A DNA stretch of 64,000 nucleotides from Acidipila sp. EB88 (GCF_003858395.1 NZ_QWEV01000005.1:2728001-2792000), one strand, 5' to 3'. Positions 25,353 through 35,763 are shown, counted from the first letter of the stretch. A program made the numbers and translations. The notes: a model not told the origin generated them from the sequence alone.

Positions 25353-27173
25353 TTAGCGATAGCTGGCCGCCTGCATCTCGAACATCTCCGCGTACTGGCC
25401 GCCGAGCGCCATCAGGCGGGTGTGATCGCCTTCTTCCACCAGCTGTCCACCGGCGAGAACCACAATGCGGTCTGCCATGCGTACGGTCGAAAAGCGATGC
25501 GAGATGAGCAGGGCCATTTTGCCGGTGGTGAGTTCGGCAAAGCGCTCAAACACTTCAAGCTCTGACTTGGCATCAAGCGCCGCTGTTGGTTCATCGAGGA
25601 TCAGCAGCTGCGCATCGCGCAGATATGCGCGAGCCAGTGCGATCCTTTGCCATTCGCCGCCGGACAGGTCCGTGCCGTTGTCGAAGCGGCGGCCCAGCAT
25701 CTGGTCGTACCCGTTAGGTAGCTTGCGCACAACGCTGGCAGCGAGTGACTTGTCAGCAGCACCGGCGATATCTGCATCGGTATGCGGCAGCTCCACGCGA
25801 CCCACGGCGATGTTGTCGCGCACCGTCATGTCATAGCGCATAAAGTCCTGGAAGATCACACCCATCTCCTGGTGCAGGTCGTCCAGCGCATACTCGCGCA
25901 GGTCGATGCCGTCGAGCAGGATCTGGCCTTCGGTCGGGTCGTACAGGCGGGTGATGAGCTTCACAACGGTCGTTTTGCCCTGGCCGTTTTCGCCAATCAG
26001 CGCGATGCGCTCGCCGGGACGCAGGAAGAAGTTGAAGTTCTTGAGTACCCGCCGCTCGGTGCCAGGATAGGCGAACGAAACATTGCGGAACTCGAAGCCA
26101 CGTTGGATGGGGCGAGGCATCTTGAGGCCATCCGGCTTCGAGACGACGGTCGGCTTCATCTCAAAGAAGCCGATCAGATCGGTGAGGAACAGCGCCTGGT
26201 CCGCGATGCCGGATGCGGTCGAGAACACCTGCTGCAGGTAGCTTTGCGCCTGTTGCACGGCGCCCACGATCACCGTAAAGGTGCCGATGTTGTAGCCGCC
26301 GTGAATCGCGCGCCAGATTACATAGATATAGGAGGAGTAGTAGCCGGCTATCCCGATGATCGAGAACAGCCCGCCCCAGATCAGGCGCGACTTCGACAGC
26401 GCGATGTTCTCTTCATAGATCGTCTGCGACAGGCGCGCAAAGCGATCGGTGAAGTAGTTGCTCAGGTTGAACAGCTTGAGCTCTTTGGCTGCTTCCTTGC
26501 TGCCGCCCACCTGGCGGATGTAATCCATCTCGCGCTTGGCCGGGGTCTGGCGGAAGTTCTTCGCGTAGCCCAGGAAAGCGAAGTGCGTTTCGCCGAGAAA
26601 CGACGGAATCACCGCGATCAGCAGGAAGATGATCAGCACCGGCGCCTTGGAGATGACCTGTGCCGAGAAGAAGATCACCGTCAACACCTGCTGCACGAGC
26701 CGGCCCATGGCCTGGATCATGGCGAGGCGGTCGGTCGCCTGCACCCGGGCACGCTCGAGGCGGTCGTAGTAGCTGGGGTCTTCGTAGGTGGTGAGGTCAA
26801 GCTGCGCCGCCTGCCGCATCACGCGGATCGACACGTAGTGCGTATAGCGGTCGGCGAGCAGTGCGTCGCAGTACTCGATAATGCGCGAGATGATGCCGAC
26901 GGCCACGATGATGGCGATCTCGGTTCCGACGATGGCCCAGAAACGCGGCGGAATGCCCTTGCCGCTGATGCCGTCCTGCACGCCATTGATGATGGCGCCG
27001 GCGACCTTGAGGCCAAGCACAGGCAGCCCGGCGACAAACACCCGCAGGATCAGGCCCCAGGTCACGACCGAAGGCCCGGACTCCCAGAGAATGGCGAGCA
27101 CAGAGGGTACGTTGCGGAGTGCCTGGATGCGCTCGGTCCAGGCTCCCTTGGTTTTTTTCACTGGATCGGCCAT
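25353..27173 (-). CDS. ABC exporter (fused permease and ATPase), NdvA-like by context
   Basis: 606 residues: an N-terminal ABC exporter membrane domain with about six helices (residues 30-325) and a C-terminal ATPase (about 345-600). The nucleotide site is complete: Walker A GENGQGKTT, Q-loop VIFQDFM, signature DLSGGEWQRIALARA, Walker B LLILDEPTAALD and the H-loop histidine in LISHRFSTVR. It works as a dimer of half-transporters. ATG 27173 begins a basic leader before the first helix. The gene directly precedes the glucan synthase-like gene, as ndvA accompanies ndvB in rhizobia, so export of a cyclic glucan is the most likely job; this is inferred from position, since exporter specificity cannot be read from sequence. 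Confidence 0.9.
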   Translation of the reverse strand: MADPVKKTKGAWTERIQALRNVPSVLAILWESGPSVVTWGLILRVFVAGLPVLGLKVAGAIINGVQDGISGKGIPPRFWAIVGTEIAIIVAVGIISRIIEYCDALLADRYTHYVSIRVMRQAAQLDLTTYEDPSYYDRLERARVQATDRLAMIQAMGRLVQQVLTVIFFSAQVISKAPVLIIFLLIAVIPSFLGETHFAFLGYAKNFRQTPAKREMDYIRQVGGSKEAAKELKLFNLSNYFTDRFARLSQTIYEENIALSKSRLIWGGLFSIIGIAGYYSSYIYVIWRAIHGGYNIGTFTVIVGAVQQAQSYLQQVFSTASGIADQALFLTDLIGFFEMKPTVVSKPDGLKMPRPIQRGFEFRNVSFAYPGTERRVLKNFNFFLRPGERIALIGENGQGKTTVVKLITRLYDPTEGQILLDGIDLREYALDDLHQEMGVIFQDFMRYDMTVRDNIAVGRVELPHTDADIAGAADKSLAASVVRKLPNGYDQMLGRRFDNGTDLSGGEWQRIALARAYLRDAQLLILDEPTAALDAKSELEVFERFAELTTGKMALLISHRFSTVRMADRIVVLAGGQLVEEGDHTRLMALGGQYAEMFEMQAASYR

Positions 27174-27336
27174 TCTTGTTTGCTTTCCGCCTGCGAGCGT
27201 TCTGCCGCGGCCGCACCTACTTGCGTCCCAGGGATGCCGCAAAAGCTGGTTTCGTGGATGCTCGGTCTTCTCCCGGAGTTGTGAGCAGGATTGTCGGGAG
27301 GGGAGCGCTTCTTGCGTCTAAGGGTACACTGCGGCC

Positions 27337-28334
27337 GTGAAGCCAAAGCCGAGCATGACAGGCGCTGTGTCTGGAACAACAGCTTCAACCGTGCCGCTAC
27401 CGGGGCAGGCGGGCCTTGGCCGTCATTTGCTGCCGCTCCCGCTCGCCATCGCGGGGTCCATTCTTTTCTGGGCCTCGGCATACCCGGCCATCCGGGTGGG
27501 CCTGCGCCTGTTTACGCCCGGGCAGCTGGCTGCGGTGCGCTTCCTGGTAGCCGGGCTCTGCTTCGCACTGCTGCACCTGCTCCGGCCCATGAGATTGCCG
27601 CGGGGCTCGGCACTCGCGAGGACAGTGCTGGCCGGGGCACTCGGCATCGCCGCGTACAACCTGCTTCTGAATACGGGCGAGCAGCACGTGTCGGCCGGCT
27701 CAGCCTCATTCCTGATCAACTCCATGCCGGTGTTTGCCGCGTTGCTGGCGGTGCTGCTCGGGGAAAGGCTGCGACCGATGGGATGGCTCGGTGTCGCCAT
27801 GTCGTTCGGGGCGTAGCCCTGATCGCCGCCAGCACGCCGGGCGGTTTGCACACCGGGGCAGCCTCGCTGCTGGTGCTGGGGGCGGCGGTATGCGCGGCGC
27901 TGATGGGTTTTCTGCAGAAGCCCCTGCTTCGCACGTACACGCCGGTCGCCGTTACGGCCTGCATGATGTGGACCGGCGCGCTGTTGCTCGCGCCTTTTCT
28001 TCCCGGGGCTGTGCAGGCTTTTCACGCATCAGGAGATGCAATGCTGCCGGTGGCAACGGCGGTGTATCTCGGGGTCTTCCCGGCAGCACTTGGATACCTG
28101 ACGTGGGCACAGGTGCTGGAGCGGTTACCGCTGGCAAGGGCGGCCAGCGTGCTGTACCTCATCCCGCCGGTCACGCTGCTGGTGTCGTTCGTGTGGCTGG
28201 GTGAGCAGGTAAGCCTCGGCAGCGTGCTGGGCGGAGCCCTAACCCTCGCCGGGGTGTTTACACTCTCGCGCTCTGGCCGGCTGCCGAAGGCGGCCAGAGC
28301 GCGAGAGCAGGCAGTGGAGCGATCCGCGGTCTAA
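27337..28334 (+). pseudogene. EamA/DMT-family permease, broken by a one-base shift in a G run
   Basis: Two overlapping frames together make one drug/metabolite-transporter protein. The first (from GTG 27337) gives the N-terminal half with five or so membrane helices (GSILFWASAYPAIRVGLR, LNTGEQHVSAGSASFL) and ends at a stop right after GVAMSFGA (27816). The second continues from there with ALIAASTPGG and the second EamA repeat (YLGVFPAALGYLTWAQVLERLPLARAASVLYLIPPV). Adding one G to the GGGG at 27808-27811 restores a single frame of about 332 residues. This is either a sequencing undercall or a real frameshift. The end overlaps the convergent SDR stop by four bases. Confidence 0.85.
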
Positions 28335-29209
28335 AGCGGTGTCAGTCCACCCGTGGCGCCGTAAATTTCACCCGTCACAAAGCTGGCATCGTCCGAGGCC
28401 AGAAAGACATACAGCGAGCCAAGTTCCACGGGCTGCGCCGGCCGCTGAAACACCGTGGTCTTGCCGAACTCCTTGACCTTGTCTGCTTCCATTGTCGCGG
28501 GGATCAGCGGTGTCCAGACCGGGCCGGGAGCGACGCCATTCACACGGATGCCCTTGGACGCCAGCGCCTTGGCGAGACTCTTGGTCAGGTTGGCGATGGC
28601 AGCCTTGGTAGCCGCGTAGGCAATGAGATTTGGACTGGGGTTAAACGCCTGGATCGAAGTGGTATTCAGAATGACGCCGCCTGCCTTGAGGTGCTTTTCC
28701 GCGGCCTGGGCCACGGCAAACGTGGCAAACACATTGACGCGGAATGTTTCCGCGAACTCGTCGTACGGAATCTCGCTAAGCTCCTGGTGGGTGCGCTGGA
28801 ACGCGGCATTGTTGACCACGATATCGAGCTTGCCCAGCAGCTTTACGGTCTCCTCCACCGCGATCGCCGCGCTCTGTTGCTGCGATAGGTCCAGTGCGAT
28901 GGCGTGTGCTTTCCGTCCCTGCTTTTCCACAGCCGCGATCGTGACACGGGCGTCATCGGCTTCCTCGGGCAGGTGGGTGAAGACGATGTCCGCGCCTTCC
29001 TTGGCGAACAGGATGGCCACAGCCCTGCCGATGCCGCTATCGGCGCCGGTGATCAATGCCGCGCGTCCCGTGAGCCGGTCGCGCCCGGTGTAGCTCTCCA
29101 GGCCATGATCCGGCGCCGGCTCCATGGCTGCTTCTGACCCCGGGGCCGGCTGCTGCTGCTGTGTGGGAAAAGGAGGCTTGGGGCCGAAGGTGAGGGGATT
29201 GCGTGCCAT
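28331..29209 (-). CDS. Short-chain dehydrogenase (YghA/YhdF-like)
   Basis: 292 residues: a proline/glutamine-rich leader (about 45 residues), then a classical SDR fold with the NAD(P) motif TGADSGIGRAVA, the NNAA motif, a serine in NTTSIQAFN and the catalytic YAATKAAIANL (Tyr-x-x-x-Lys). The leader plus GRAALITGADSGIG is characteristic of the YghA/general-stress SDR group. ATG 29209 has AGGAGA upstream. The substrate is unknown. Confidence 0.9.
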   Translation of the reverse strand: MARNPLTFGPKPPFPTQQQQPAPGSEAAMEPAPDHGLESYTGRDRLTGRAALITGADSGIGRAVAILFAKEGADIVFTHLPEEADDARVTIAAVEKQGRKAHAIALDLSQQQSAAIAVEETVKLLGKLDIVVNNAAFQRTHQELSEIPYDEFAETFRVNVFATFAVAQAAEKHLKAGGVILNTTSIQAFNPSPNLIAYAATKAAIANLTKSLAKALASKGIRVNGVAPGPVWTPLIPATMEADKVKEFGKTTVFQRPAQPVELGSLYVFLASDDASFVTGEIYGATGGLTPL

Positions 29210-29537
29210 GAGGTCTCCTGCGTGCTGCCGATCAATTTGTTGCCGCTCCGTGCATGCCGCATGTTCGCTGCCCACGCAGGGTGTGCGAAGTCGAAGGGAG
29301 GCGTGCTAATACAGAGCCTGCGCTGCCCGCCGGGGTTGTGCTCGGCAGCGACTTCGCTTTGGCCCAGCACCACGCGGCGATGACTGTGCCACGATGAAAA
29401 TGAAGCCGGGTGTGCTGGCTAGGCGAAGGCGTGCGCCATAATGCATTGAGGCTTCAACGCCAAACGCCACTCAGACGCCCCTGCTGGTGTGCGCCGGCTG
29501 AGCCTTCAAGAACGGAAAGAAAGCTGGAGGGAAATGC
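29210..29537. other. Divergent intergenic region (328 bases) without a gene
   Basis: This stretch separates the divergent SDR and glycosyltransferase starts and should hold both promoters. A CATAAT at about 29439 could be a -10 box for the plus-strand operon, but no convincing -35 partner is present. I see no coding frame, RNA or strong hairpin. Confidence 0.5.
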
Positions 29538-30674
29538 ATGCACGTTCTTCTGACCACGGACTCGGTCGGCGGTGTCTGGACCTACACCGAAGAACTGAGT
29601 GCGGGCCTGGTGCGTAACGGTCACAGGGTAACGCTCGTGAGCTTTGGCCGCTTGCTCGATGATGGACAGCGCGCCTGGTTGTTGAGCATGGATTCTCCTT
29701 CCTTTGACTGGATCGAGACCGAGTATGCGCTGGAGTGGATGACGGACGTTGGGGCAGATCTGGTGAGCTCCGTGGAGATGCTGCGCAAAGTGGTGCACCA
29801 GGTGCAGCCCGACGTGCTGCACAGCAACCAGTTTGCGTATGGTGAGCTCGCTGACACGCTGCCGGTGCTGTTGACCGGGCACAGCGACGTGCTGGGCTGG
29901 TGGGAAGCAGTGCACGGCGAGAGTGCGCCCGACACCGGACGGTTGCGCGCGTACACTTCGTTGGTGCGCGCCGGCCTGCAGTCGGCGACGCGTCTGGCCG
30001 CGCCCACCGCATGGATGGCCCGGGAGCTGCGCCAGCAATACGGCATCAACCGGCGGATTGAAGTCGTGGCTAATGGTCGCTCGCCCGAGCTGTTTGCGCC
30101 GGGCGTTCCCGCAGGACAACCCCAGCGCGAGGGCCGCGTATTGCAGGCGCTGACAGTGGGCCGCACCTGGGACCCCGGCAAGCACGTGACGCTGCTTGAG
30201 CAGCTCGACGTGCCCATGCCGCTGATCATCGCGGGCGAAGGTATCTCGCCGGCCTCACCGGTGCATGTGCCTGTTGCGCTGCCCGGCATTGAGAGCGAAG
30301 GCGTGACGTACCTGGGCAAGCAGACCGCGGCGGAGCTGCGCGAGTTGTACAGCCGCACAGCGATCTATATCGCCACCTCCTGCTACGAGCCCTTTGGCCT
30401 GGCGCCGCTCGAGGCTGCGCTGAGCGGCTGCGCCCTGGTGCTGAGTGATCTGCCCACGCTGCGCGAGATCTGGGGCGATGCGGCACTGTACTACCCGGTG
30501 CGCGATGCGGAAGCCCTGTCGGCGATCCTCGTGCGGCTGGCCGGAAGCTGGGACGAAATCGAAGAACTGGGCGCGCGTGCGCTGGCCCGGGCACGCACCC
30601 ACTACTCCGCCGAGCAAATGGTGAAACACCACGAGGCGCTGTATGCATCGCTGGTGCAGGTCGCCACTGCCTGA
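29538..30674 (+). CDS. Glycosyltransferase family 4 (GT-B)
   Basis: 378 residues with the two-Rossmann GT-B fold. The N-terminal domain opens with LLTTDSVGGVWTYTEELSAGL, the glycine-rich acceptor loop of GT4. The C-terminal domain holds the nucleotide-sugar signature YIATSCYEPFGLAPLEAALSGCALVLSD (E..FG....E) that binds the donor. Such enzymes transfer sugars from UDP- or GDP-sugars to surface glycans or small acceptors. ATG 29538 follows GGAGGG at close spacing. The amine-oxidase gene begins 26 bases downstream and is probably cotranscribed. Confidence 0.9.
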   Translation: MHVLLTTDSVGGVWTYTEELSAGLVRNGHRVTLVSFGRLLDDGQRAWLLSMDSPSFDWIETEYALEWMTDVGADLVSSVEMLRKVVHQVQPDVLHSNQFAYGELADTLPVLLTGHSDVLGWWEAVHGESAPDTGRLRAYTSLVRAGLQSATRLAAPTAWMARELRQQYGINRRIEVVANGRSPELFAPGVPAGQPQREGRVLQALTVGRTWDPGKHVTLLEQLDVPMPLIIAGEGISPASPVHVPVALPGIESEGVTYLGKQTAAELRELYSRTAIYIATSCYEPFGLAPLEAALSGCALVLSDLPTLREIWGDAALYYPVRDAEALSAILVRLAGSWDEIEELGARALARARTHYSAEQMVKHHEALYASLVQVATA

Positions 30675-30699
30675 GCGATCGGCCGGCATCCAAGCCGGG

Positions 30700-31989
30700 A
30701 TGCAGGACGACACAACCGAAACGATCGAAGCTCTCGACACAATCATTCTGGGCGCAGGCATCGCCGGGCTTTCCGCAGCGCGATGCCTCGCCGAGGCTGG
30801 CAAAAGAGTACTCGTGCTCGAAGCGCGCGCCACGCCTGGCGGTCGCATGCGCACCGTTGCGACCGCGCAGGGCCCCGTTGAACTGGGCGCGGAGTTTGTC
30901 CACGGGCGTCCACCGGAGCTGCTGGCACTGATTGAAGAAGCGGGTTTCGCACTGCAGGAAGCAGAAGGGCAACAGCTCTGCTTTCTCGGCGGAAGCGTGC
31001 AGCCATGTCCGGAAGATGATGCCACGTGGTCGCTGCTCGATGCGATGGCGGCCACGGCTGCAACGGAACCAGACATGTGTTTCGACGCGTACCTGGCGCG
31101 TGGCAATGCCTCGGCAGAAGACAAGGCACGGGCGCGTGGCTACGTGGAGGGGTTCAACGCCGCGGACGCGCGTGAGATCGGCATCGCTTCCCTGGCGAAA
31201 CAACAGCAGGCCGAGGACGCGATCGAAGGACACCGCGCTGCGCGCCTCGAGCGCGGCTACCAGGCCCTGGCCGAGTACGTCCTTTCCCGCGCGCAAGCAG
31301 CCGGCGCCACGTTCCTGTTCAACACCGCCGCACAGGCAATCACATGGCAGCAGGGCACCTGCACGGTGCGCGCGGCCGACGGCAGGCAATGGACCGCCGC
31401 CACGGTGATCTGCGCGCTTCCACTGGGCGTACTGCAGCAGCAGGGCGCGATGTGCTTCGACCCTGCGCCTGCGGCAGCGCTCGCGGCAGTGCACAGCCTC
31501 GCACCCGGAATCGTGCAGCGGATAGTGTTTGAGTGGACGGAGCGCTGGTGGGCAGCAAGCCACCCGGACATGCACTTCCTGTTTGTCCGCGGGCAGCGGC
31601 CGCCTACGTGGTGGACCACGTCGCCGCGCGCCAGTGCTCTGTTGACCGGATGGGTCGGTGGGCCGCAGGCGAAGGTGGATGCGGCAGCGCTCGTCCAGGA
31701 GGCCCTGCGCACGCTGGAGCAGGTGTTTGAACGGGCGCCCGGGTCCCTCGATGGAATGCTCAAGGCCGTGCATTCCGTGCACTGGAACAGCGAGCCCTAC
31801 ACCCTCGGCGCTTACAGCTACGCCCCGGCGGGCGCGGCGGGCGCGCCGGGGATCCTGGCGACGCCGGTCGAGAACACGCTGTTCTTCGCGGGCGAACACA
31901 CCGACACCACCGGGCACCCCGGGACTGTGCATGGTGCACTGCGTTCGGGGCTGCGCGCCGCCGGGCAGGTGCTGGCGGTGCGCAGGTAG
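30700..31989 (+). CDS. Flavin-containing amine oxidase
   Basis: 429 residues. The FAD-binding dinucleotide motif is TIILGAGIAGLSAARCLAEAG followed by LEARATPGGRM, and the family's C-terminal flavin motif is NTLFFAGEHTDTTGHPGTVHGALRSG. The layout matches the monoamine/polyamine oxidase and histone-demethylase superfamily, which oxidises amines to imines and makes H2O2. ATG 30700 opens the conserved sequence. No signal peptide is seen, so it is cytoplasmic. It sits 26 bases after the glycosyltransferase; whether the two share a pathway is not clear. Confidence 0.88.
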   Translation: MQDDTTETIEALDTIILGAGIAGLSAARCLAEAGKRVLVLEARATPGGRMRTVATAQGPVELGAEFVHGRPPELLALIEEAGFALQEAEGQQLCFLGGSVQPCPEDDATWSLLDAMAATAATEPDMCFDAYLARGNASAEDKARARGYVEGFNAADAREIGIASLAKQQQAEDAIEGHRAARLERGYQALAEYVLSRAQAAGATFLFNTAAQAITWQQGTCTVRAADGRQWTAATVICALPLGVLQQQGAMCFDPAPAAALAAVHSLAPGIVQRIVFEWTERWWAASHPDMHFLFVRGQRPPTWWTTSPRASALLTGWVGGPQAKVDAAALVQEALRTLEQVFERAPGSLDGMLKAVHSVHWNSEPYTLGAYSYAPAGAAGAPGILATPVENTLFFAGEHTDTTGHPGTVHGALRSGLRAAGQVLAVRR

Positions 31990-32016
31990 CTGCGTCTCCG
32001 CGGGAGTTCTGCCGCG

Positions 32017-33528
32017 TCAGGGCTTTGGCGCTGCTGCCGATGTGCCTGGCCTGCGCTTCGTTTGCATCGCCGTTGCACCCGCGACGTCTGGTGCGTGCGT
32101 GTTGGCAGCCGAAGCTTTGTAGGCATCCTGCTGGGCAACCGTGGTCCATGGCGAACCAGCATGACCGTTGTGCCAGATGCTCACGATGCGTCGGGTGTTG
32201 GCGATGTCCGCTGCCGGGCTGCCATCGAGCAGCAGGAAGTTGGCGCGCAACCCTGGAGCTACCGTGCCGGTCTGCATATCGATGCCGAGCAGTTTGGCGT
32301 TGTTTTGTGTCGCGCAGTGCAACGCTTCCAGCGGCGTAAGACCCGCCTCCACCATCAACTGCAACTCCAGGTGCTCCGCATAGCCGGGCAGGCGCAAAGG
32401 GGTCGCGCCTGAGTCGGTGCCAAAGCCGACCCGGACGCCGGCCCGGTACATGAGGCGCAGGTTGGTCTTGGCCATCTCAAGATCCTTGCGGTGCTGGGCA
32501 ATCGTAGGGTCCGAATCCACGCTGGCCTTGTAGCCGGGGCTGCGCAGCTTGGCAAGCTCCGCCGCCGGCGTGGCACGGATCAAGAACGGGTCGTTCAGCA
32601 GCTCAGGGTGGTCAGCAAACAGGAAGAAAGTGGCATCCAGTTCCAACGTCGGGATGTAGAACGTCCCGTGCTTCTTCATCGCCTGGATCAGCTCCGGGTC
32701 CACGCGCTGGTCGCGCACCGAGTGGCCGAGCACATCGACGCCGGCAGCAACCAGCAGCTTCGCATCCGCCAGCGCGTACACATGGGCGGCTACCGGTACA
32801 TGCTGTTTGTGCGCCTCATCAATCACCGCGGCATAGATCTCCGGCTGCATCTTGGGCAGCTTGCCGTGTAGGTCATCGACCCAGACCTTGATGAAGTTGG
32901 TGTGGCGAGATGCTGCTTCATCCACGTCCCTGCGGGCTTCGTCCGCATTTTTCGGCGCGTACAACTGGTCATCCGCATGCGGGATCGGTGGCGCCCCGCC
33001 GGGTACGCCGATGCCGCGATCCGCAACAAACACGGTGGCTCCATCCAGATTGCCCGCAGTCTGCTGCGCGCGGATGAGATAGATCAGGTCCCGGTTCAGC
33101 CCGAGGGACAGCATGTCCAGCACGCCGTAGTGCTCGTACTGGCGCAGCTCGGCGAGCACGTGCGGTTCGGTGTAGTAGCTCGCGTCATTGGCTGCGCCAT
33201 TTACCAGGGCGAGGTGGCCGTGCGCGTTGATCAGCCCCGGGATCATGGTCTGGCCCGACGCGTCGATCGCCCGGGTGCCCGGCGGCAGCGACCGCGCGTC
33301 CGGTGTTGACGCGCGGATAGCCTGAATATGCTGCCCTTCCACCACGACCGTTACATTGCTCTGGGGTGGCCGTCCGGTGCCGTCGATGAGGCGCACATGC
33401 TCAATCGCGGTGAACTGCGGTAGGGGTGCCGTAACCATCTGGGCCAGCGACCGGGCGGGTGCGAGGAGCAGCAGCAGGGCTGAAGCCGAAGGCAGCACAT
33501 ACCGAAGGATGCGCGATGAATTGGACAT
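32017..33528 (-). CDS. Secreted amidohydrolase-family metal-dependent hydrolase
   Basis: 503 residues with a signal peptide (VLPSASALLLLLAPARSLAQ). The amidohydrolase metal site is present in order: HGH in LINAHGHLAL, a candidate bridging lysine in NFIKVWVDDL, His in VAAHVYA and GHSV, and Asp in VGFGTDSGATP. It resembles the imidazolonepropionase/prolidase-like subgroup that acts on cyclic imides, ureas or dipeptides; the substrate is unknown. ATG 33528 is chosen because the signal peptide starts there, though the frame stays open further upstream. It is divergent from the SRPBCC gene. Confidence 0.87.
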   Translation of the reverse strand: MSNSSRILRYVLPSASALLLLLAPARSLAQMVTAPLPQFTAIEHVRLIDGTGRPPQSNVTVVVEGQHIQAIRASTPDARSLPPGTRAIDASGQTMIPGLINAHGHLALVNGAANDASYYTEPHVLAELRQYEHYGVLDMLSLGLNRDLIYLIRAQQTAGNLDGATVFVADRGIGVPGGAPPIPHADDQLYAPKNADEARRDVDEAASRHTNFIKVWVDDLHGKLPKMQPEIYAAVIDEAHKQHVPVAAHVYALADAKLLVAAGVDVLGHSVRDQRVDPELIQAMKKHGTFYIPTLELDATFFLFADHPELLNDPFLIRATPAAELAKLRSPGYKASVDSDPTIAQHRKDLEMAKTNLRLMYRAGVRVGFGTDSGATPLRLPGYAEHLELQLMVEAGLTPLEALHCATQNNAKLLGIDMQTGTVAPGLRANFLLLDGSPAADIANTRRIVSIWHNGHAGSPWTTVAQQDAYKASAANTHAPDVAGATAMQTKRRPGTSAAAPKP

Positions 33529-33679
33529 AATGCGCTTTGACGCCGCAACTGGCGACTGCGTCGTACGCAAAACACAGTCTTCTTGGAATGTGCCGGATGG
33601 CTGCCCACACGCTTCGCGCATCACAGCATGCAGCTGCCCTTTTACCCCGATACACCGTAGCGAAGAGGATAGGAAACGC

Positions 33680-34516
33680 ATGATACAGACCGATGTGAAA
33701 ACGCCACTGGACCCGCGCACGCGTCTGAGCGCCGCTCCGGGTTTTGAGCGCGCAACCGCGCAAAGCCCTACGCAGAAGGCTGTCCAGAGCCCGCTGGTGT
33801 ATGCCGCCCTGGTTTCCGCGGTGTACCTGTTCCGCAAGCAGATCTTCAGCCCGGGTGGCCTGTTGTTCGCAGCCGGTGTTTACGTTGCGCGCAGTGCCAA
33901 AACCCAGAAGCTGGCCGGCACCCTGCAGCAGGCGTCAAGAGGTCTCGTGCAGGAGCAGGCAACGTTCACGATCGCCAAGCCTGCGGACGAGCTCTACGCA
34001 AAGTGGCTCGATATCGCCACCGCGCCCAGCTACCAGGAGTCGATCCACAGTGTGACTGTGACCGGTGAAGATACGTCGCACTGGGTGATGGATCTGCCGG
34101 GCGGCCAGACGCTTGAGTGGGACGCGGAGTGGACTGCGAAAGAACCGGGCAAGCGCCTCGCCTGGCGCTCGATCGGCGACACGCCCGTGCCCTCTGCCGG
34201 ACAGGTTTCGTTTGAGCCCGCAGTAAGCGGGCGTGGCACCGTGGTCCGCGTCAACCAGGAGTTCCTGCTGCCAGGCGGCAAGCTCGCCGCTGCGCTGGGT
34301 GGTTTGGTCTCGCGCACGCCGGGCGGCTTCGTCAAGGAGAACCTGCGCCACTTCAAGCAGCTTGCCGAGACCGGCGAGATCCCCACGACGCGTGGCCAGT
34401 CCCACGGCACCCGCTCTGCGGGCGCACGCGTGCAGCAGGCCTTTACCGGGGACAGGGAACAACAGCCGACCGTGCCGCAAACCGGCGGCATCGCACACGA
34501 AGGGGTGGCACAGTGA
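33680..34516 (+). CDS. SRPBCC (START-like/polyketide cyclase) protein
   Basis: 278 residues. After a short membrane-associated segment ([32 protein letters not shown], about residues 38-70) comes an SRPBCC domain (about 90-235): [24 protein letters not shown], ...[19 protein letters not shown], and a long C-terminal helix. This helix-grip fold binds hydrophobic ligands; no enzyme role is evident. The C-terminal 50 residues are low complexity. ATG 33680 follows AGGA. Its stop overlaps the next gene's GTG by four bases (GTGA), so the two are translationally coupled. Confidence 0.82.
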   Translation: MIQTDVKTPLDPRTRLSAAPGFERATAQSPTQKAVQSPLVYAALVSAVYLFRKQIFSPGGLLFAAGVYVARSAKTQKLAGTLQQASRGLVQEQATFTIAKPADELYAKWLDIATAPSYQESIHSVTVTGEDTSHWVMDLPGGQTLEWDAEWTAKEPGKRLAWRSIGDTPVPSAGQVSFEPAVSGRGTVVRVNQEFLLPGGKLAAALGGLVSRTPGGFVKENLRHFKQLAETGEIPTTRGQSHGTRSAGARVQQAFTGDREQQPTVPQTGGIAHEGVAQ

Positions 34517-35763
34517 AGGCACTTTGCTGGATGGGTAAGGAAAAGCTCGAAGTACAGGATGTCGCCGACCCCAAGATTCTGAACCCGGGCGACGCCATCA
34601 TCAAGATCACGCGCACCGCTATCTGCGGCTCGGACCTGCACCTTTACGACGGCTACATCCCCACGATGCAGCCCGGTGACATCCTCGGCCACGAGTTTAT
34701 GGGCATCGTGGAAGAGGTAGGCCCGGCAGTCAAGAAGCTCAAGCGCGGCGACCGCGTGGTGGTGCCGTTTACCATTGCGTGCGGCTCCTGCGCCTTCTGT
34801 TCTGACCAGCTGTACAGTGCCTGCGACAACACCAACCCCAATGCGGCGCTGGCAGAGAAAATGTACGGCTACTCGGGCGCCTCGCTGTATGGCTACTCGC
34901 ACATTTACGGCGGCTACGCCGGCGGCCAGGCACAGTATGCCCGTGTTCCGTTCGCCGATGTTGGCCCGCTCAAGATCGAGAACGACATTCCCGATGAGAA
35001 GCTGCTGTTCCTGACCGATATCTTCCCGACCGGCTACATGGGCGCGGAGAACGCCAATATCAAGGAAGGCGATACGGTCGCCGTCTGGGGGGCGGGCCCG
35101 GTCGGTATCTTTGCGGCTGCGAGCGCCTTCATGTTCGGCGCCAAGCGCGTCATCTCGATCGATCGCTTTCCGGAGCGGCTCGCTCTGGCGGCCAAGGTCG
35201 GTGCGGAAACTCTGGACTATTCCAAGTTCGATACGCTCTCGACCCTGCGCGAGCTGACCGGTGGCAATGGGCCTGACGCCACAATCGATGCGGTTGGACT
35301 GGAAGCGCATGGCAGCGGCCTTGGCGGCGTCTACGACAAGACCCAGCAGGTGCTGAAGCTGTCGTTTGATCGGCCCACAGCACTGCGTGAGGCGATCATG
35401 GCCGTACGCAAGGGTGGGACGGTCTCGGTGCCTGGCGTCTATGGCGGGCTGCTCGACAAGTTCCCGTTCGGTGCTGCCTTCGGCAAGGGCATCACGATGA
35501 AGATGGGGCAGACGCATATGCAGCGCTACCTGCAGCCGCTGCTCAAGCGCATCGAGGACGGCCAGCTCGATCCGAGCTTCATCATCTCGCATCGCATCGG
35601 CATGGAAGAGATTCCGGATGCGTTCCGTGTGTTCCGCGACAAGGAGTTTGGCTGCACCAAGGTTGTCATCGACCCGTGGGCAGAAGGCGGACGGACCGGC
35701 GACCTGGTGCCCAAGGGCAGTCCCCAGGGCACGACCAAGAACCTGTCACCACTAGCGTCGTAA
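34513..35763 (+). CDS. Zinc-dependent alcohol/formaldehyde dehydrogenase-like
   Basis: 416 residues of the medium-chain dehydrogenase family. Catalytic zinc: [10 protein letters not shown] and GHEFMG. Structural zinc: [15 protein letters not shown]. The NAD motif is [14 protein letters not shown]. The length (over 390) and the inserted loops ([17 protein letters not shown]) resemble glutathione-independent formaldehyde dehydrogenase rather than ordinary alcohol dehydrogenases. It starts with GTG 34513, overlapping the SRPBCC stop, and ends before a strong hairpin terminator. A role in aldehyde or formaldehyde oxidation would fit the hexulose-phosphate genes 18 kb away, but that link is only suggestive. 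Confidence 0.9.
   Translation: MKALCWMGKEKLEVQDVADPKILNPGDAIIKITRTAICGSDLHLYDGYIPTMQPGDILGHEFMGIVEEVGPAVKKLKRGDRVVVPFTIACGSCAFCSDQLYSACDNTNPNAALAEKMYGYSGASLYGYSHIYGGYAGGQAQYARVPFADVGPLKIENDIPDEKLLFLTDIFPTGYMGAENANIKEGDTVAVWGAGPVGIFAAASAFMFGAKRVISIDRFPERLALAAKVGAETLDYSKFDTLSTLRELTGGNGPDATIDAVGLEAHGSGLGGVYDKTQQVLKLSFDRPTALREAIMAVRKGGTVSVPGVYGGLLDKFPFGAAFGKGITMKMGQTHMQRYLQPLLKRIEDGQLDPSFIISHRIGMEEIPDAFRVFRDKEFGCTKVVIDPWAEGGRTGDLVPKGSPQGTTKNLSPLAS

Noticed and set aside
25782..27284. 500-codon plus-strand open frame opposite the ABC exporter
   Set aside because: The composition is Asp/His/Arg rich with no fold, while the minus strand has every ABC motif.
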